64,000 bases of DNA from Allonocardiopsis opalescens (GCF_003002095.1 NZ_PVZC01000005.1:124001-188000); one strand, 5' to 3'. Shown: positions 28,729-37,095, counted from the stretch's first letter. Program-made: numbers and translations. The notes: a model not told the origin generated them from the sequence alone.

Positions 28729-28742
28729 CGAAAGCGCTTACG
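28729..28742. promoter_or_regulatory. Candidate operator in the divergent exporter/two-component promoter
   Basis: CGAAAGCGCTTACG is a 14-bp palindrome with one mismatched pair, centred on perfect AAGCGCTT (28732-28739). It lies between the exporter operon and the response-regulator gene. A possible -10, TAGGCT, for the regulator gene is at 28769-28774. Confidence 0.4.
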
Positions 28743-28822
28743 TTCTCCTTAGGGATCCGCTGGTGGACTAGGCTGCGGGCCCCGTACGGACGCCCTGCGC
28801 GAGACACGGACGGAGGAGTCCT

Positions 28823-29491
28823 ATGCGGGTGCTCATCGTGGAGGACGAGGTCTACCTCGCCGACGCGCTGCGCACGGGTCTGCGCCGGGAGGCGATCGCC
28901 GCGGACGTGGTGCACGACGGCGACGCGGCGCTTGAGCACCTGGCCGTGCACGACTACGACGTGCTGGTGCTCGACCGCGACATCCCGGGCACCCACGGCG
29001 ACGAGGTGTGCCGGCAGGTCGCCGCCTCCGGCTCCACCTGCCGGGTGCTAATGCTCACGGCGGCCCGGCGGCTGCACGACAAGGTGTCCGGCTTCGAGCT
29101 GGGCGCCGACGACTACCTGGCCAAACCCTTCGAGTTCGCCGAACTGGTGGCGCGGCTGCGCTCGCTGAACCGGCGGGCGGGTCCCGCCGCCCCGCCGGTG
29201 CTGGAGTACGCCGGGGTGCGGCTGGACCCGTTCCGCCGCGAGGTGGTCCGCGAGGGGCGGTTCGTCCGGCTGAGCCGCAAGGAGTTCGCCGTGCTGGAGA
29301 TCCTGATGTCCGCACGCGGCGGCGTGGTGAGTGCCGAGACCCTGCTGGAGAAGGCGTGGGACGCGCACGCCGACCCGTTCACCAACGTGATCCGGGTGAC
29401 CGTCTCCACCCTGCGCAAACGGCTCGGCGAGCCGTGGGTGATCAGGACCGAGCCCGGGGTCGGCTACCGGATCGAGGCGTCCGGTGGCTGA
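28823..29491 (+). CDS. OmpR-family response regulator
   Basis: 222 aa. Receiver domain (1-115) with acidic pocket EDE at 8-10, phospho-acceptor Asp51 in VLVLDRDIPG, the Thr in LMLTAA and the Lys in DDYLAKPFEF. The C-terminal winged helix (about 125-220) is OmpR/PhoB type, with VIRVTVSTLRKRLG as recognition region and VGYRIEA as the wing. It overlaps the kinase gene by 8 nt and faces the exporter operon, which it probably regulates. Confidence 0.93.
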   Translation: MRVLIVEDEVYLADALRTGLRREAIAADVVHDGDAALEHLAVHDYDVLVLDRDIPGTHGDEVCRQVAASGSTCRVLMLTAARRLHDKVSGFELGADDYLAKPFEFAELVARLRSLNRRAGPAAPPVLEYAGVRLDPFRREVVREGRFVRLSRKEFAVLEILMSARGGVVSAETLLEKAWDAHADPFTNVIRVTVSTLRKRLGEPWVIRTEPGVGYRIEASGG

Positions 29492-30716
29492 GCGGGCGCG
29501 GCGCCGGCCCGCGCTCGGCGTCCGCGCCCGGCTGACCCTCACCTATGCCAGCCTGACGGTGCTGACCGGGCTGGCGATGCTCGCCGCCGTCTACGTGTTC
29601 ATGCGCTACGTGCCGACCTACGCCATCGAGGCGTCGGTGGGCGCGACCGGCACGGCCGAATTCCAGCGGGCGCCCGCCTCGCCGCTGCCGGCCCCGTCCG
29701 GCTCGGCCCGGCCGTTCCAGCCGACGGAGACCGTGCCGGCCCTCTCTCTGCAGATCGCCAGCGCCGACGACGTGTTGAACACCCTGCTGCTGTTCTCGGC
29801 TCTCGCCCTGGTCCTGATCGGGGCGCTGGGTGCCTGGATCAGCTGGGTCGCGGCGGGCCGGATGCTGCGGCCGCTGCGCCGCATCCACGAGACCGCCGTG
29901 CTGGCCGGGGCGGGCCGGCTCGACCAGCGGGTGCGGCTGCGCGGCCCCGATGACGAGTTCGCGCAGCTGGCCGCCTCCTTCGACACCATGCTCGACCGGC
30001 TGAGCGGCTCGCTCCACGCCCACCAGCGCTTCGCCGCCAACGCCTCGCACGAGCTGCGCACCCCGCTGGCCACCACCAAGGCGATGCTGGACGTGGCGCG
30101 GGCCGACCCCGGCGGCCAGGACGTGGCCGCGCTGACCGAGCGGCTGCTGGAGACCAACCAGCGCAGTATCGAGACCGTCGACGCGCTGCTCGACCTCGCC
30201 GAGATCGGGCAGAGTCCGCTGGACCCCGGCCCCGTCGACCTGGCCGGTCCGGTCCGCGAGGCGCTGGCCGAGGTCGGGCCCGAGGCGGCGGAGGCGAAGG
30301 TGCGGATCGAGTCCGCCGCGGGCACCGCGCTGGTCGCGGGCGAGGCCGTGCTGCTCAGGCGGATGGCCACCAACCTGCTGCTCAACGCCGTCCGCCACAA
30401 CCGTCCCGGCGGCCGGGTGGAGCTGTCCTGCGGCCCCGCGGAGGCGGGCGGCGCGGTGCTCACCGTCGTCAACACCGGGCCGGTGGTGCCGCCGGAGAAG
30501 CTCGCCCTGCTGGCCGAGCCCTTCTTCCGCGCCGGCGGCCGTGCCTCGGCGCCCGGCGGCCGCGGCCACGGACTCGGCCTGGCCCTGGTGCAGAGCATCG
30601 TCGCGGCGCACGGCGGCAGCCTGCGGCTGGCCGGGCGGCCCGAGGGCGGCCTGGCGGTGACGGTCGCGCTGCCGCCGGAGCCGGGCCCCGGGAGCGGCGG
30701 CCCGCGGCCGGGGTGA
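29484..30716 (+). CDS. Sensor histidine kinase
   Basis: 410 aa. TM1 (about residues 20-42), a short extracellular loop of some 50 residues, TM2 (about 95-125), HAMP, then the dimerisation box FAANASHELRTPLATTK with His189, followed by N box LLLNAVRHN, a shortened D/F region (VVNTGPVV, EPFFRAGGR) and G2 box GHGLGLALVQSI. The small sensor loop is typical of kinases that read membrane or transporter state. It is coupled to the response regulator by overlap. The exporter encoded divergently is the obvious target and possible co-sensor. Confidence 0.92.
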   Translation: MAERARRRPALGVRARLTLTYASLTVLTGLAMLAAVYVFMRYVPTYAIEASVGATGTAEFQRAPASPLPAPSGSARPFQPTETVPALSLQIASADDVLNTLLLFSALALVLIGALGAWISWVAAGRMLRPLRRIHETAVLAGAGRLDQRVRLRGPDDEFAQLAASFDTMLDRLSGSLHAHQRFAANASHELRTPLATTKAMLDVARADPGGQDVAALTERLLETNQRSIETVDALLDLAEIGQSPLDPGPVDLAGPVREALAEVGPEAAEAKVRIESAAGTALVAGEAVLLRRMATNLLLNAVRHNRPGGRVELSCGPAEAGGAVLTVVNTGPVVPPEKLALLAEPFFRAGGRASAPGGRGHGLGLALVQSIVAAHGGSLRLAGRPEGGLAVTVALPPEPGPGSGGPRPG

Positions 30717-30728
30717 CCGGGCGGGCCG

Positions 30729-31262
30729 CTAGTCCGCCGCCAGCTCGCACTGGAGCAGCAGGGTGTCCAGCGGGCGCCCGTGCTTGTACCCGACCCCGGT
30801 GAGGCGGCCGACCGGGCGGAAGCCGACGGAGCGGTGCAGGGCCACCGAGGCGGGCGCCTCGGAGTCGACGATGACGGCGACGGCCTGGCGCAGGCCGGCG
30901 GCGGCGCAGCGGTCCAGCAGCGCGCGCAGCAGCGGGCGGCCGAGTCCGCGCCCGGTCCAGGCCGGGTCCAGGTAGATGGTCTCCTCCACCGTCAGGCGGT
31001 AGGCGGCCTTGGGGCGCCACGGGCTGGCGTAGGCGTAGCCGACGACCCGGCCGCCGACCTCGGCCACCAGGAAGGGCAGGCCGAGGCCGGTGTAGTGCGC
31101 GACGCGCTCGCGCCACTCCTCGGGGGTGGGCGGGACCTCGTCGAAGGTGACGGCGGTGTGCAGCACGTAGTGGGCGAGGATCGCCGCGACGGCGCCGAGG
31201 TCGCCGGGGCCGACGTCCCTGATCCGCGCCCCCTCGGCGGGCTCCTTGGCACTCGGTCGCAC
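30729..31262 (-). CDS. GNAT acetyltransferase, phosphinothricin-acetyltransferase-like
   Basis: 177 aa with the PAT/Bar pattern: IRDVGPGDLGAVAAILAHYV at the N-terminus, YAYASPWRPKAAYRLTVEETIYL, the acetyl-CoA loop AWTGRGLGRPLL, and a C-terminal VGFRPVGRLTGVGYKHGRPLDTLLLQ. Family members acetylate amino groups of phosphinothricin, methionine sulfoximine or similar amino acid analogues. Whether it confers resistance cannot be told from sequence. Its end lies 12 nt from the kinase gene, convergent. Confidence 0.85.
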   Translation of the reverse strand: MRPSAKEPAEGARIRDVGPGDLGAVAAILAHYVLHTAVTFDEVPPTPEEWRERVAHYTGLGLPFLVAEVGGRVVGYAYASPWRPKAAYRLTVEETIYLDPAWTGRGLGRPLLRALLDRCAAAGLRQAVAVIVDSEAPASVALHRSVGFRPVGRLTGVGYKHGRPLDTLLLQCELAAD

Positions 31263-31342
31263 GTGGGTACCCTAACCGAGCCGGCGGCCCGGACACGCCC
31301 AAGGGGCGAGGACGCCGTCCCCGCCCCTGTCCGCGTGTACGG

Positions 31343-31576
31343 CTAGGTCTTGCCCTTGGCGCGGGCCACCTCCTCCATGCGCAGCGCGACGCCCAGCGCG
31401 AAGAAGGTGGGCGCCCACTCGCCGACGAACAGGCCCCAGCGGTCGGCGCGGTCGATCCCGGCGGACTCGGCCTTCTTGGACGCCAGCCACGCGGCCACGC
31501 TGGCGCCGATGGACGCGAAGCCCGCCGCGTAGGCGTGCTCGGACCGGATTCCCAGATCGCTCAGTTTCTGGATCAT
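31343..31576 (-). CDS. Small conserved hypothetical membrane-associated protein
   Basis: 77 aa. It contains two moderately hydrophobic stretches (AYAAGFASIGASVAAWLA around 15-32 and RWGLFVGEWAPTFFALGVAL around 46-65) separated by a charged loop. I recall similar short proteins across Streptomyces, but no function. Normal codon use and an isolated position support a real gene. Confidence 0.65.
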   Translation of the reverse strand: MIQKLSDLGIRSEHAYAAGFASIGASVAAWLASKKAESAGIDRADRWGLFVGEWAPTFFALGVALRMEEVARAKGKT

Positions 31577-31599
31577 GGAGGCGCCGATGCCCCCGTGTC

Positions 31600-31629
31600 A
31601 CTTTCCGCAATCACGATGGTTGGGAAAGT
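31600..31629. promoter_or_regulatory. Inverted repeat in divergent gap
   Basis: ACTTTCC (31600-31606) and GGAAAGT (31623-31629) are perfect 7-bp arms separated by 16 nt. They lie between the small hypothetical gene and the diiron oxidase operon, in locally AT-rich DNA. A regulator site is possible. Confidence 0.4.
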
Positions 31630-31770
31630 AATCGCCGACGGAGCCGCGCGGTGTCCCGCACGCCGTCGAAGCACCACACCGGGAGGGCGTTAGCCCATGT
31701 GCGGACCGGGCAGATGGCCGGTGGCCGACGGCGCCACCCGGCCGCGCCCGGCCGCCTGGGAGGCTGAACG

Positions 31771-32796
31771 ATGATCGCACCCGCTCCGCGCGGACCGCTG
31801 AGCGCCCTGCTGCTGGACACGCTGACCGGCCCGCCGCCCGGACGCGGCGGCGGGCCGCTGCCCGCCCCGTCCGCGCCGGAGTACGACGGGACTGACGCCC
31901 TGGCCGACGAGGATCTCCAACTGGCGCTCTACCTGTGCTACGAGTCGCACTACTCCGGGCTCGACGGCGTTGACCCCGAGTGGGAGTGGGAGCCGTCGCT
32001 GATCGCCTTCCGCCGCCCGCTGGAGCGGGCCCTGGACCGGGCGCTGCGCGCCGCCGTGCCCGAACCCGAGCCGGTCCCCCCGCCGGCCGTGCCGGCCGCG
32101 CTGGCCCGGATGGCGGCCGAGGACCCCGGCTCCGGCCTGTCCGCCTTCGTCCGCCGCTCGGCCACGGCCGCCCAGTTCCGCGAGTTCGTCGCGCACCGCT
32201 CCGTCTACCACCTGAAGGAGGCCGACCCGCACTCCTGGGGCATCCCCCGGCTGAGCGGCCGCGCCAAGGCGGCCCTGGTGGAGGTGCAGGCCGACGAGTA
32301 CGGCGGCGGGCGGCCCGAGCGGATGCACGCCGAACTCTTCCGCACCACCATGCGCGCCCTGGGCGTCGACGACCGCCCCGGCGCACAGCTGGACCGGGTG
32401 CCCGCGATCACGCTGGCCGTGAACAACGCCATGTCGCTGTTCGGCCTGCACCGCGCCCGGCTCGCCGCGCTGCTCGGCCACCTCGCCGCCTTCGAGCTGA
32501 CCTCGTCGCTGCCCAACCGCGACTACTCGGCCGGCCTGCGCCGGCTCGGCGGCGGCCCCGACGCCCGCCGCTTCTACGACGAGCACGTGGAGGCCGACGC
32601 CGTGCACGAGCAGATCGCCGCGCACGACCTGTGCGGGACCTACGCGAGCGAGCACCCCGAGCAGGTCCCCGACCTGCTCTTCGGCGCCGCCGCCTGCCTG
32701 GAGCTGGAGCGCGTCTTCGGCGAGCACCTGCTCGGCCGCTGGCGGAGCGGCGAGAGCTCGCTGCGCCCCGAGACGATCGCGACGGCCACCGCATGA
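31771..32796 (+). CDS. Heme-oxygenase-like diiron oxidase (iron-containing redox enzyme family)
   Basis: 341 aa, all-helical, with the metal-ligand pattern of HDO proteins: YESHYSGL (about 52-59), EFVAHRSVYHLKEADPHSW, VEVQADEYGGGRPERMHAELF, and a C-terminal HVEADAVHEQIAAHDL. HDOs use a labile diiron centre and O2 for N-oxygenation, desaturation or C-C cleavage. The product is not predictable. Its stop overlaps the glycosyltransferase start (ATGA, 32793-32796), so both are made together. Confidence 0.85.
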   Translation: MIAPAPRGPLSALLLDTLTGPPPGRGGGPLPAPSAPEYDGTDALADEDLQLALYLCYESHYSGLDGVDPEWEWEPSLIAFRRPLERALDRALRAAVPEPEPVPPPAVPAALARMAAEDPGSGLSAFVRRSATAAQFREFVAHRSVYHLKEADPHSWGIPRLSGRAKAALVEVQADEYGGGRPERMHAELFRTTMRALGVDDRPGAQLDRVPAITLAVNNAMSLFGLHRARLAALLGHLAAFELTSSLPNRDYSAGLRRLGGGPDARRFYDEHVEADAVHEQIAAHDLCGTYASEHPEQVPDLLFGAAACLELERVFGEHLLGRWRSGESSLRPETIATATA

Positions 32797-33848
32797 GCGC
32801 CCCCCAGTTGAGCTACGTGCTCCCGCTGCGCTGGACCGACGACGGCGGCCGGCTGCCCGAGCTGACCGGCTACCTGGAGTGGCTGGCCCGCCGGGCGCAG
32901 GTCGTCGTGGTCGACGGCTCGCCGCCCGAGCTGTTCCAGCGGCACGCCGACGCCTGGTACGGCCACGTCAGGCACCTGCCGCCCGACCCGGGGACGCGCT
33001 TCGCCAACGGCAAGGTCGACGGGGTGACCACCGGCGTCCTGGCCGCCCGCACCGAGCGGGTCGTCATCGCCGACGACGACGTGCGCTACGACGACGCCGG
33101 CCTGACCGCCGTCGCCGCCGGGCTGGCAGAGGCCGACCTGGTGCGCCCGCAGAACCACTTCGACCCGCTGCCCTGGCACGCCCTGTGGGACAGCGGCCGG
33201 ATCCTGCTCAACCGCGCGCTCGGCCACGATTACCCCGGCACCTTCGGGGTGCGCCGCTCCACCTTCCTCGCGATGGGCGGCTACGACGGCGACGTGATGT
33301 TCGAGAACCTGGAGCTGGTCCGCACCGTGCTCGCGCACGGCGGCGCCGAGTCGCGCCGCCGCGACCTGTACGTCCGGCGGCTGCCGCCGGACACCGCGCA
33401 CTTCTGCTCCCAGCGGCTCCGCCAGGCCTACGACGACACGGCGCAGCCGCTGCGGCTGGCCGGGGCGCTCGCCGTGCTGCCCGCGGCGGTGACCGCCGCC
33501 GCCCGGGGCCGCGCCGACCTGCTCGCGCTCGGCGCGCTGGCGGCGGTGGCGGTGGCCGAGGCCGGCCGGCGCCGGGCCGGGGGCGCCCGGTACTTCCCGT
33601 TCCGCTGCTCACTGTTCGCGCCGCTGTGGCTGGCCGAGCGGGGGCTGCTCGGCTGGGTGGCGCTGGCCCGGCACCTCGGCGGCGCGGGGGTGCGCTACCG
33701 GGGCCGCAGGCTGCGCCTGGCGGCGCATCCGCTCGGGTGGCTGGCGCGCCATCCGCGCCCGCCGCTAGTCCCTCGGCCGGTCGGGACCGCTGCCGGCGGT
33801 GAAGCCGACCGCCTTGTGGCTTCCGTCGCAGAAGGGCTTCACGGCTGA
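32793..33848 (+). CDS. Glycosyltransferase family 2-like protein
   Basis: 351 aa. GT-A fold: LSYVLPLRW opening strand, VVVVDGSPPELF, GKVDGVTTGVLAARTERVVIADDDVRY with the DDD metal-binding motif (about residues 91-93), LVRPQNHFDPLPWHALWDSGRILLN, and a GYDGDVMFENLELV acceptor-side segment. Hydrophobic C-terminal stretches (about 222-265 and 285-298) may associate with the membrane. The last ~28 codons are antisense to the CDGSH gene. Coupled to the diiron oxidase gene; perhaps both act on one lipid or wall intermediate. Confidence 0.85.
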   Translation: MSAPQLSYVLPLRWTDDGGRLPELTGYLEWLARRAQVVVVDGSPPELFQRHADAWYGHVRHLPPDPGTRFANGKVDGVTTGVLAARTERVVIADDDVRYDDAGLTAVAAGLAEADLVRPQNHFDPLPWHALWDSGRILLNRALGHDYPGTFGVRRSTFLAMGGYDGDVMFENLELVRTVLAHGGAESRRRDLYVRRLPPDTAHFCSQRLRQAYDDTAQPLRLAGALAVLPAAVTAAARGRADLLALGALAAVAVAEAGRRRAGGARYFPFRCSLFAPLWLAERGLLGWVALARHLGGAGVRYRGRRLRLAAHPLGWLARHPRPPLVPRPVGTAAGGEADRLVASVAEGLHG

Positions 33849-33995
33849 GGCGCCGCAGCGGCACAGCGCGATCGTCCGCCGACCCGCCTCGATCGACTCC
33901 CCGTCCTGCGTGGTGATCCGCACCGCCCCGCGTACCAGCAGCGGCCCGTTCTCGCAGGGCGTCACCACCACCTCGGCCTCGCCGTCCTCGCGCAT
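33765..33995 (-). CDS. CDGSH-type iron-sulfur protein
   Basis: 76 aa. One CDGSH [2Fe-2S] motif with the 3Cys-1His ligands Cys45, Cys47, Cys56 and His60 (CRCGASAVKPFCDGSHK). The N-terminal VTPCENGPLLVRGAVRI matches the actinobacterial single-motif group. The ATG at 33995 gives the expected size; upstream in-frame residues are low-complexity. Its 3' 84 nt overlap the end of the glycosyltransferase gene on the other strand. Such proteins hand over electrons or clusters and often neighbour diiron oxidases. Confidence 0.85.
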   Translation of the reverse strand: MREDGEAEVVVTPCENGPLLVRGAVRITTQDGESIEAGRRTIALCRCGASAVKPFCDGSHKAVGFTAGSGPDRPRD

Positions 33996-34138
33996 GGCCC
34001 CGCCGCTGCCCGCCGCCCCGGCGCGGAAACGGCGGCCGGTGCGGGGCCCCGGCCGGGGGTCCGCGGCGGCGCCGGCGCCCTGGCGCGCGCCACGGGCCGA
34101 AGGCCGCCGGCCCGTGTTCCGCTCCGCGCCATTTCGCA

Positions 34139-34167
34139 TTGCCTCGACAAAGCACTCGAAATAGAAT
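34139..34167 (+). promoter_or_regulatory. Candidate promoter for the 142-aa hypothetical gene
   Basis: TTGCCT (34139-34144), 17-nt spacer, TAGAAT (34162-34167), in a clearly AT-rich stretch 47 nt before the GTG start at 34214. Confidence 0.5.
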
Positions 34168-34213
34168 ACGGATTCCCCATTCTGGTGGGTGCGGTCATAT
34201 CAGAGGCGGGCCG

Positions 34214-34642
34214 GTGTCCGACAACGGCGAAACTGATCCGGAAACTCCCTTCGACGACCACACGCGCGCCTACACCGATCTGCTGCTGGCCGCGCTGACG
34301 GCGTCCGATCTCTATCCCTTCGCGAACGCCATCGCCACCGAGGACGGCGAGGACGCCTACCAGCGCATCCGCGAACTCTTTCCGGCCGCCACGCGTCCGC
34401 GCGCCGAGGAGCAGCTGCGCGACTCCGGGCAGATCACCCTCTACGACCTCGACGCCCGCACCGTGCTGCGCATCCCGGCCGACCTGTCGGGCGAGCGGCT
34501 GAGCGCCATCGCCGAACTGCGGCTGCGCAGGCCGCGCCGCGGGTGGACCGAGATCTACTGGGACGCCCGGCTGAACGCGTGGGTGGTGCGCGAGAACATC
34601 GGGCCGCCGGCCGACGGGCTCCCCGTCGGCCGCGACGCCTGA
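34214..34642 (+). CDS. Conserved hypothetical protein
   Basis: 142 aa, soluble, acidic N-terminus. Ordered segments are YTDLLLAALTASDLYPFANAIATEDGEDAYQRIRELFP and a basic strand-rich C-terminal part with GWTEIYWDARLNAWVV. No domain recognised. The GTG start at 34214 is chosen because a plausible promoter ends just upstream; the frame extends back through that promoter. Single gene. Confidence 0.6.
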   Translation: MSDNGETDPETPFDDHTRAYTDLLLAALTASDLYPFANAIATEDGEDAYQRIRELFPAATRPRAEEQLRDSGQITLYDLDARTVLRIPADLSGERLSAIAELRLRRPRRGWTEIYWDARLNAWVVRENIGPPADGLPVGRDA

Positions 34643-34827
34643 CCGGCCGCGGCACGGCCGCCGTACGGGGCGGACGGCCGGCGGGTCCGGTCCTGCGGCC
34701 CTGGATCCCGCGCTCCGGTGCGCGGCCGACGCGGCCGTCCATCCGGGCGACCGCGGAATTTCGCGATCCGCCCATATCCCGGCCCCGTCAGGGGTAGCGG
34801 CCCCTCGTCTATCTCAAGGAGGACGGG

Positions 34828-35289
34828 ATGAGTAACCCAGCAGCGGCGAGCACGGGTCTGCGTCAGGAGCCGGTGCGGCTTGCCGCCCTCGTATACGGAA
34901 TCGTGTTCCTGCTCATCGGTGTGCTGGGCTTCGTGCCGGGCATCACCACCGGCTACGACACGATGCAGTTCGCCGGGCACCATTCCGAGGCGCTGCTGAT
35001 GGGCGTCTTCCAGGTGTCCATCCTGCACAACATCGTGCACCTGCTGTTCGGTATCGCCGGGCTGCTCATGGCCCGGACCGCGGCGCTGGCAAAGTCCTTC
35101 CTGATCGGCGGCGGTGTCGTCTACGCACTGCTGTGGCTCTACGGGCTCGTGATCGACCACGAGAGCCCCGCCAACTTCGTCCCGCTGAACACCGCCGACA
35201 ACTGGTTGCACTTCCTGCTGGCCGTGTCGATGATCGCGCTCGGTCTGCTGCTCGGCCGCGGCGCCACCGGCCGCAGCACGGCCCGCTGA
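34828..35289 (+). CDS. DUF4383 four-TM membrane protein
   Basis: 153 aa with four hydrophobic segments (about residues 20-38, 65-85, 95-113, 125-143). The family pattern is FLLIGVLGFVPGIT, LLMGVFQVSILHNIVHLLFGIAGL and NTADNWLHFLLAVSMIALGL. DUF4383 proteins are common in actinomycetes and often stress-induced; the function is not known. AAGGAGG precedes the ATG. A strong terminator follows. Confidence 0.87.
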   Translation: MSNPAAASTGLRQEPVRLAALVYGIVFLLIGVLGFVPGITTGYDTMQFAGHHSEALLMGVFQVSILHNIVHLLFGIAGLLMARTAALAKSFLIGGGVVYALLWLYGLVIDHESPANFVPLNTADNWLHFLLAVSMIALGLLLGRGATGRSTAR

Positions 35290-35324
35290 CGACGGCGCCG
35301 CCGGCCCGGTCGCACCGGCTGCCG

Positions 35325-35363
35325 AACGCTCCCGGCCGGGTCTTTCGCCCGGCCGGGAGCGTT
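35325..35363. terminator. Strong bidirectional hairpin terminator
   Basis: A perfect 16-bp stem (35325-35340 with 35348-35363) and 7-nt loop TCTTTCG, followed by a short T-containing stretch. It sits between the convergent DUF4383 and GH99-like genes. Confidence 0.85.
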
Positions 35364-35398
35364 CTGTCATGTGCGCGCCGACCAAGGGCGTGCGGCGG

Positions 35399-36502
35399 TT
35401 AGCGCCGCGCGGCCCGGACCGCCTCGTAGCGCTCCACCCAGTACGCGGTGCGGTCCAGGTAGGCGGTCTCGGCGCCGGTGCCGGTGCGGCCGTAGGCGCC
35501 CTCGTAGTCCAGGTACGGCGCCGAGCCCGGCGGCGAGGCGGTGGCGGGTTCGAGCTGGCTGCCCTCGTGCCACTCGTTGAAGGACGTGACGCTCACCCAG
35601 GTGGGCGGGCCGCCCATGTCCTCGCGCAGCGCGTACTCCCAGCAGCGGTCGTAGACGGCGCCGTTCTCGCGGTCGACGGTGGGGGTGGTGTTGCCCGGCA
35701 CGGCGCGGTCGTCGATGTAGCCGGGGCCCACCGAGGGCGCCCAGACGCGGCCGTTGGCGGCGCACCACTCGCCCGCGCCCTCCCACTCCGGGTTCCCGGC
35801 CGCGGCGGCGATGGCGTCGTAGGTGTACATGCCGCCGAAGTCCTGCGAGCGGGACACGTCCGTGGTCTGGGACATGATGATCACTTCGTCCCTGAGCGCG
35901 GCGATCGGGCTCCAGTCTGCGATGAACAGACTCTGGAACACGTAGTAGGCGCCCCGGTTCCCGAGGTCGGCGGCCCGGTAGAAGGCGGGGTGCGAGCCGT
36001 AGGTCTCCTCGATGTAGGCGATGTCCTCGATGACGGCCCGCGCCGAGGTGCGCCCGGCGTGCGGCTCGAGGTGCCAGTTCACCTGGATGCCGTGGGCCTG
36101 CGCCGCGTCGAGCACGCCGGGCGCCACCCGGTCGGTGTGGTCGCCGCGGCCCCACCAGCTGTAGCAGATGACGCCGATGCCGGCCTGGCTCAGCCAGGCC
36201 ATGTGCCGGGCGACGGCGCCGGCGAAGTCGCCGGAGTCGTAGGCGCCCAGGACGGGGTAGAAGTCGGAGCCGATGTCGGCCGGCGGGGTGAAGCCGCCCT
36301 GCTGCCAGTGCAGCCACTCGCCGGTGACCTGCGGGTTGGCGTACCAGGAGTAGTAGAAGGCGTGGACGTTGCGGGAGAGCGGGGCGGCGGGGCGGACCGC
36401 GTCGCCGAGGGCCGGTGCGGGCCGCAGGAAGGCGGCGCCGCCCAGCGCTGCCGCGCCGAGCAGCCCTGCGCTGCCGGCCAGGAATGATCTCCGTGTGGAC
36501 AT
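35399..36502 (-). CDS. Secreted GH99-like endo-alpha-mannosidase/mannanase family protein
   Basis: 367 aa. Twin-arginine signal (STRRSFLAGSAGLLG, hydrophobic to about residue 33). The mature part begins VHAFYYSWYANPQVTGEWLHW, the characteristic GH99/GH71-type opening. It continues with VICYSWWGRGD, IQVNWHLEPHAGR, YYVFQSLFIADW and SVTSFNEWHEGSQLEPA, which carries the late Glu residues conserved in GH99. It would hydrolyse internal alpha-mannosidic bonds outside the cell. The ATG at 36502 fits the signal; the frame continues upstream without meaning. Confidence 0.8.
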   Translation of the reverse strand: MSTRRSFLAGSAGLLGAAALGGAAFLRPAPALGDAVRPAAPLSRNVHAFYYSWYANPQVTGEWLHWQQGGFTPPADIGSDFYPVLGAYDSGDFAGAVARHMAWLSQAGIGVICYSWWGRGDHTDRVAPGVLDAAQAHGIQVNWHLEPHAGRTSARAVIEDIAYIEETYGSHPAFYRAADLGNRGAYYVFQSLFIADWSPIAALRDEVIIMSQTTDVSRSQDFGGMYTYDAIAAAAGNPEWEGAGEWCAANGRVWAPSVGPGYIDDRAVPGNTTPTVDRENGAVYDRCWEYALREDMGGPPTWVSVTSFNEWHEGSQLEPATASPPGSAPYLDYEGAYGRTGTGAETAYLDRTAYWVERYEAVRAARR

Positions 36503-37095
36503 GGGGGGCTGTCCCTTCTGCCGAACTCGACGGTTGCCGGGAGGGTGGGGGCGGGACCGGGACACGGGCCGGCTCCGGCCCCCCGCTGCCGTCCGGCGAC
36601 GAGTGCCGGCCAGCACGCCGAGCGGCAGCGCGGAGGCGTGGGCCCCGGTCACCGCCGCGCACGCCTCGGGTGCGCGCGGCCGCGCCCGCGACTCCGGGAC
36701 GAAGTGCGGGCCGTGCCTGAGCGGGGCCTGCCAGGACGATAACGGAAAGGACGCGGGAAATGGAGTGCCGGTTACGGATAACGCTTTTACCGGCGCATTC
36801 CCGATCTGATCGGAATTGATCCGCGCTTTTCGCATATCCGGGCCGCATACCGGGCGGCGGCGCCGGCCTGCGTGGGGGCCCTCCACCGGAACGGCCGTGG
36901 TGGCAGCGGCGCGGCCGCTCCGGCCCGCCGGGCCCGCCCGGCCCCGGCGGACCGGGGCGGCCGGTTAGGATCCTGACCCGAAGCGGTCGTCCGGCGACGC
37001 TCCGCGATCACCGGCGATCCGCATCGAACGGAAGCGGTCGGTGTCCGGTCCGACACGGAGGCGCGCCGCACCGAGCCCGACCGGGAGGACCCACC
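36503..37095. other. 593-nt divergent promoter region between GH99-like and GH36 genes
   Basis: No protein gene is credible here. The central part (36735-36835) is AT-rich. It contains the inverted repeat GCCGGT (36767-36772) / ACCGGC (36789-36794) and the perfect 13-bp palindrome CCGATCTGATCGG at 36801-36813. These are the likely control sites of the two glycosidase genes. Confidence 0.5.
36801..36813. promoter_or_regulatory. Perfect 13-bp palindrome, candidate operator
   Basis: CCGATC-T-GATCGG in the AT-rich centre of the divergent glycosidase promoter region. No regulator gene is adjacent, so the binding protein is unknown. Confidence 0.4.
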
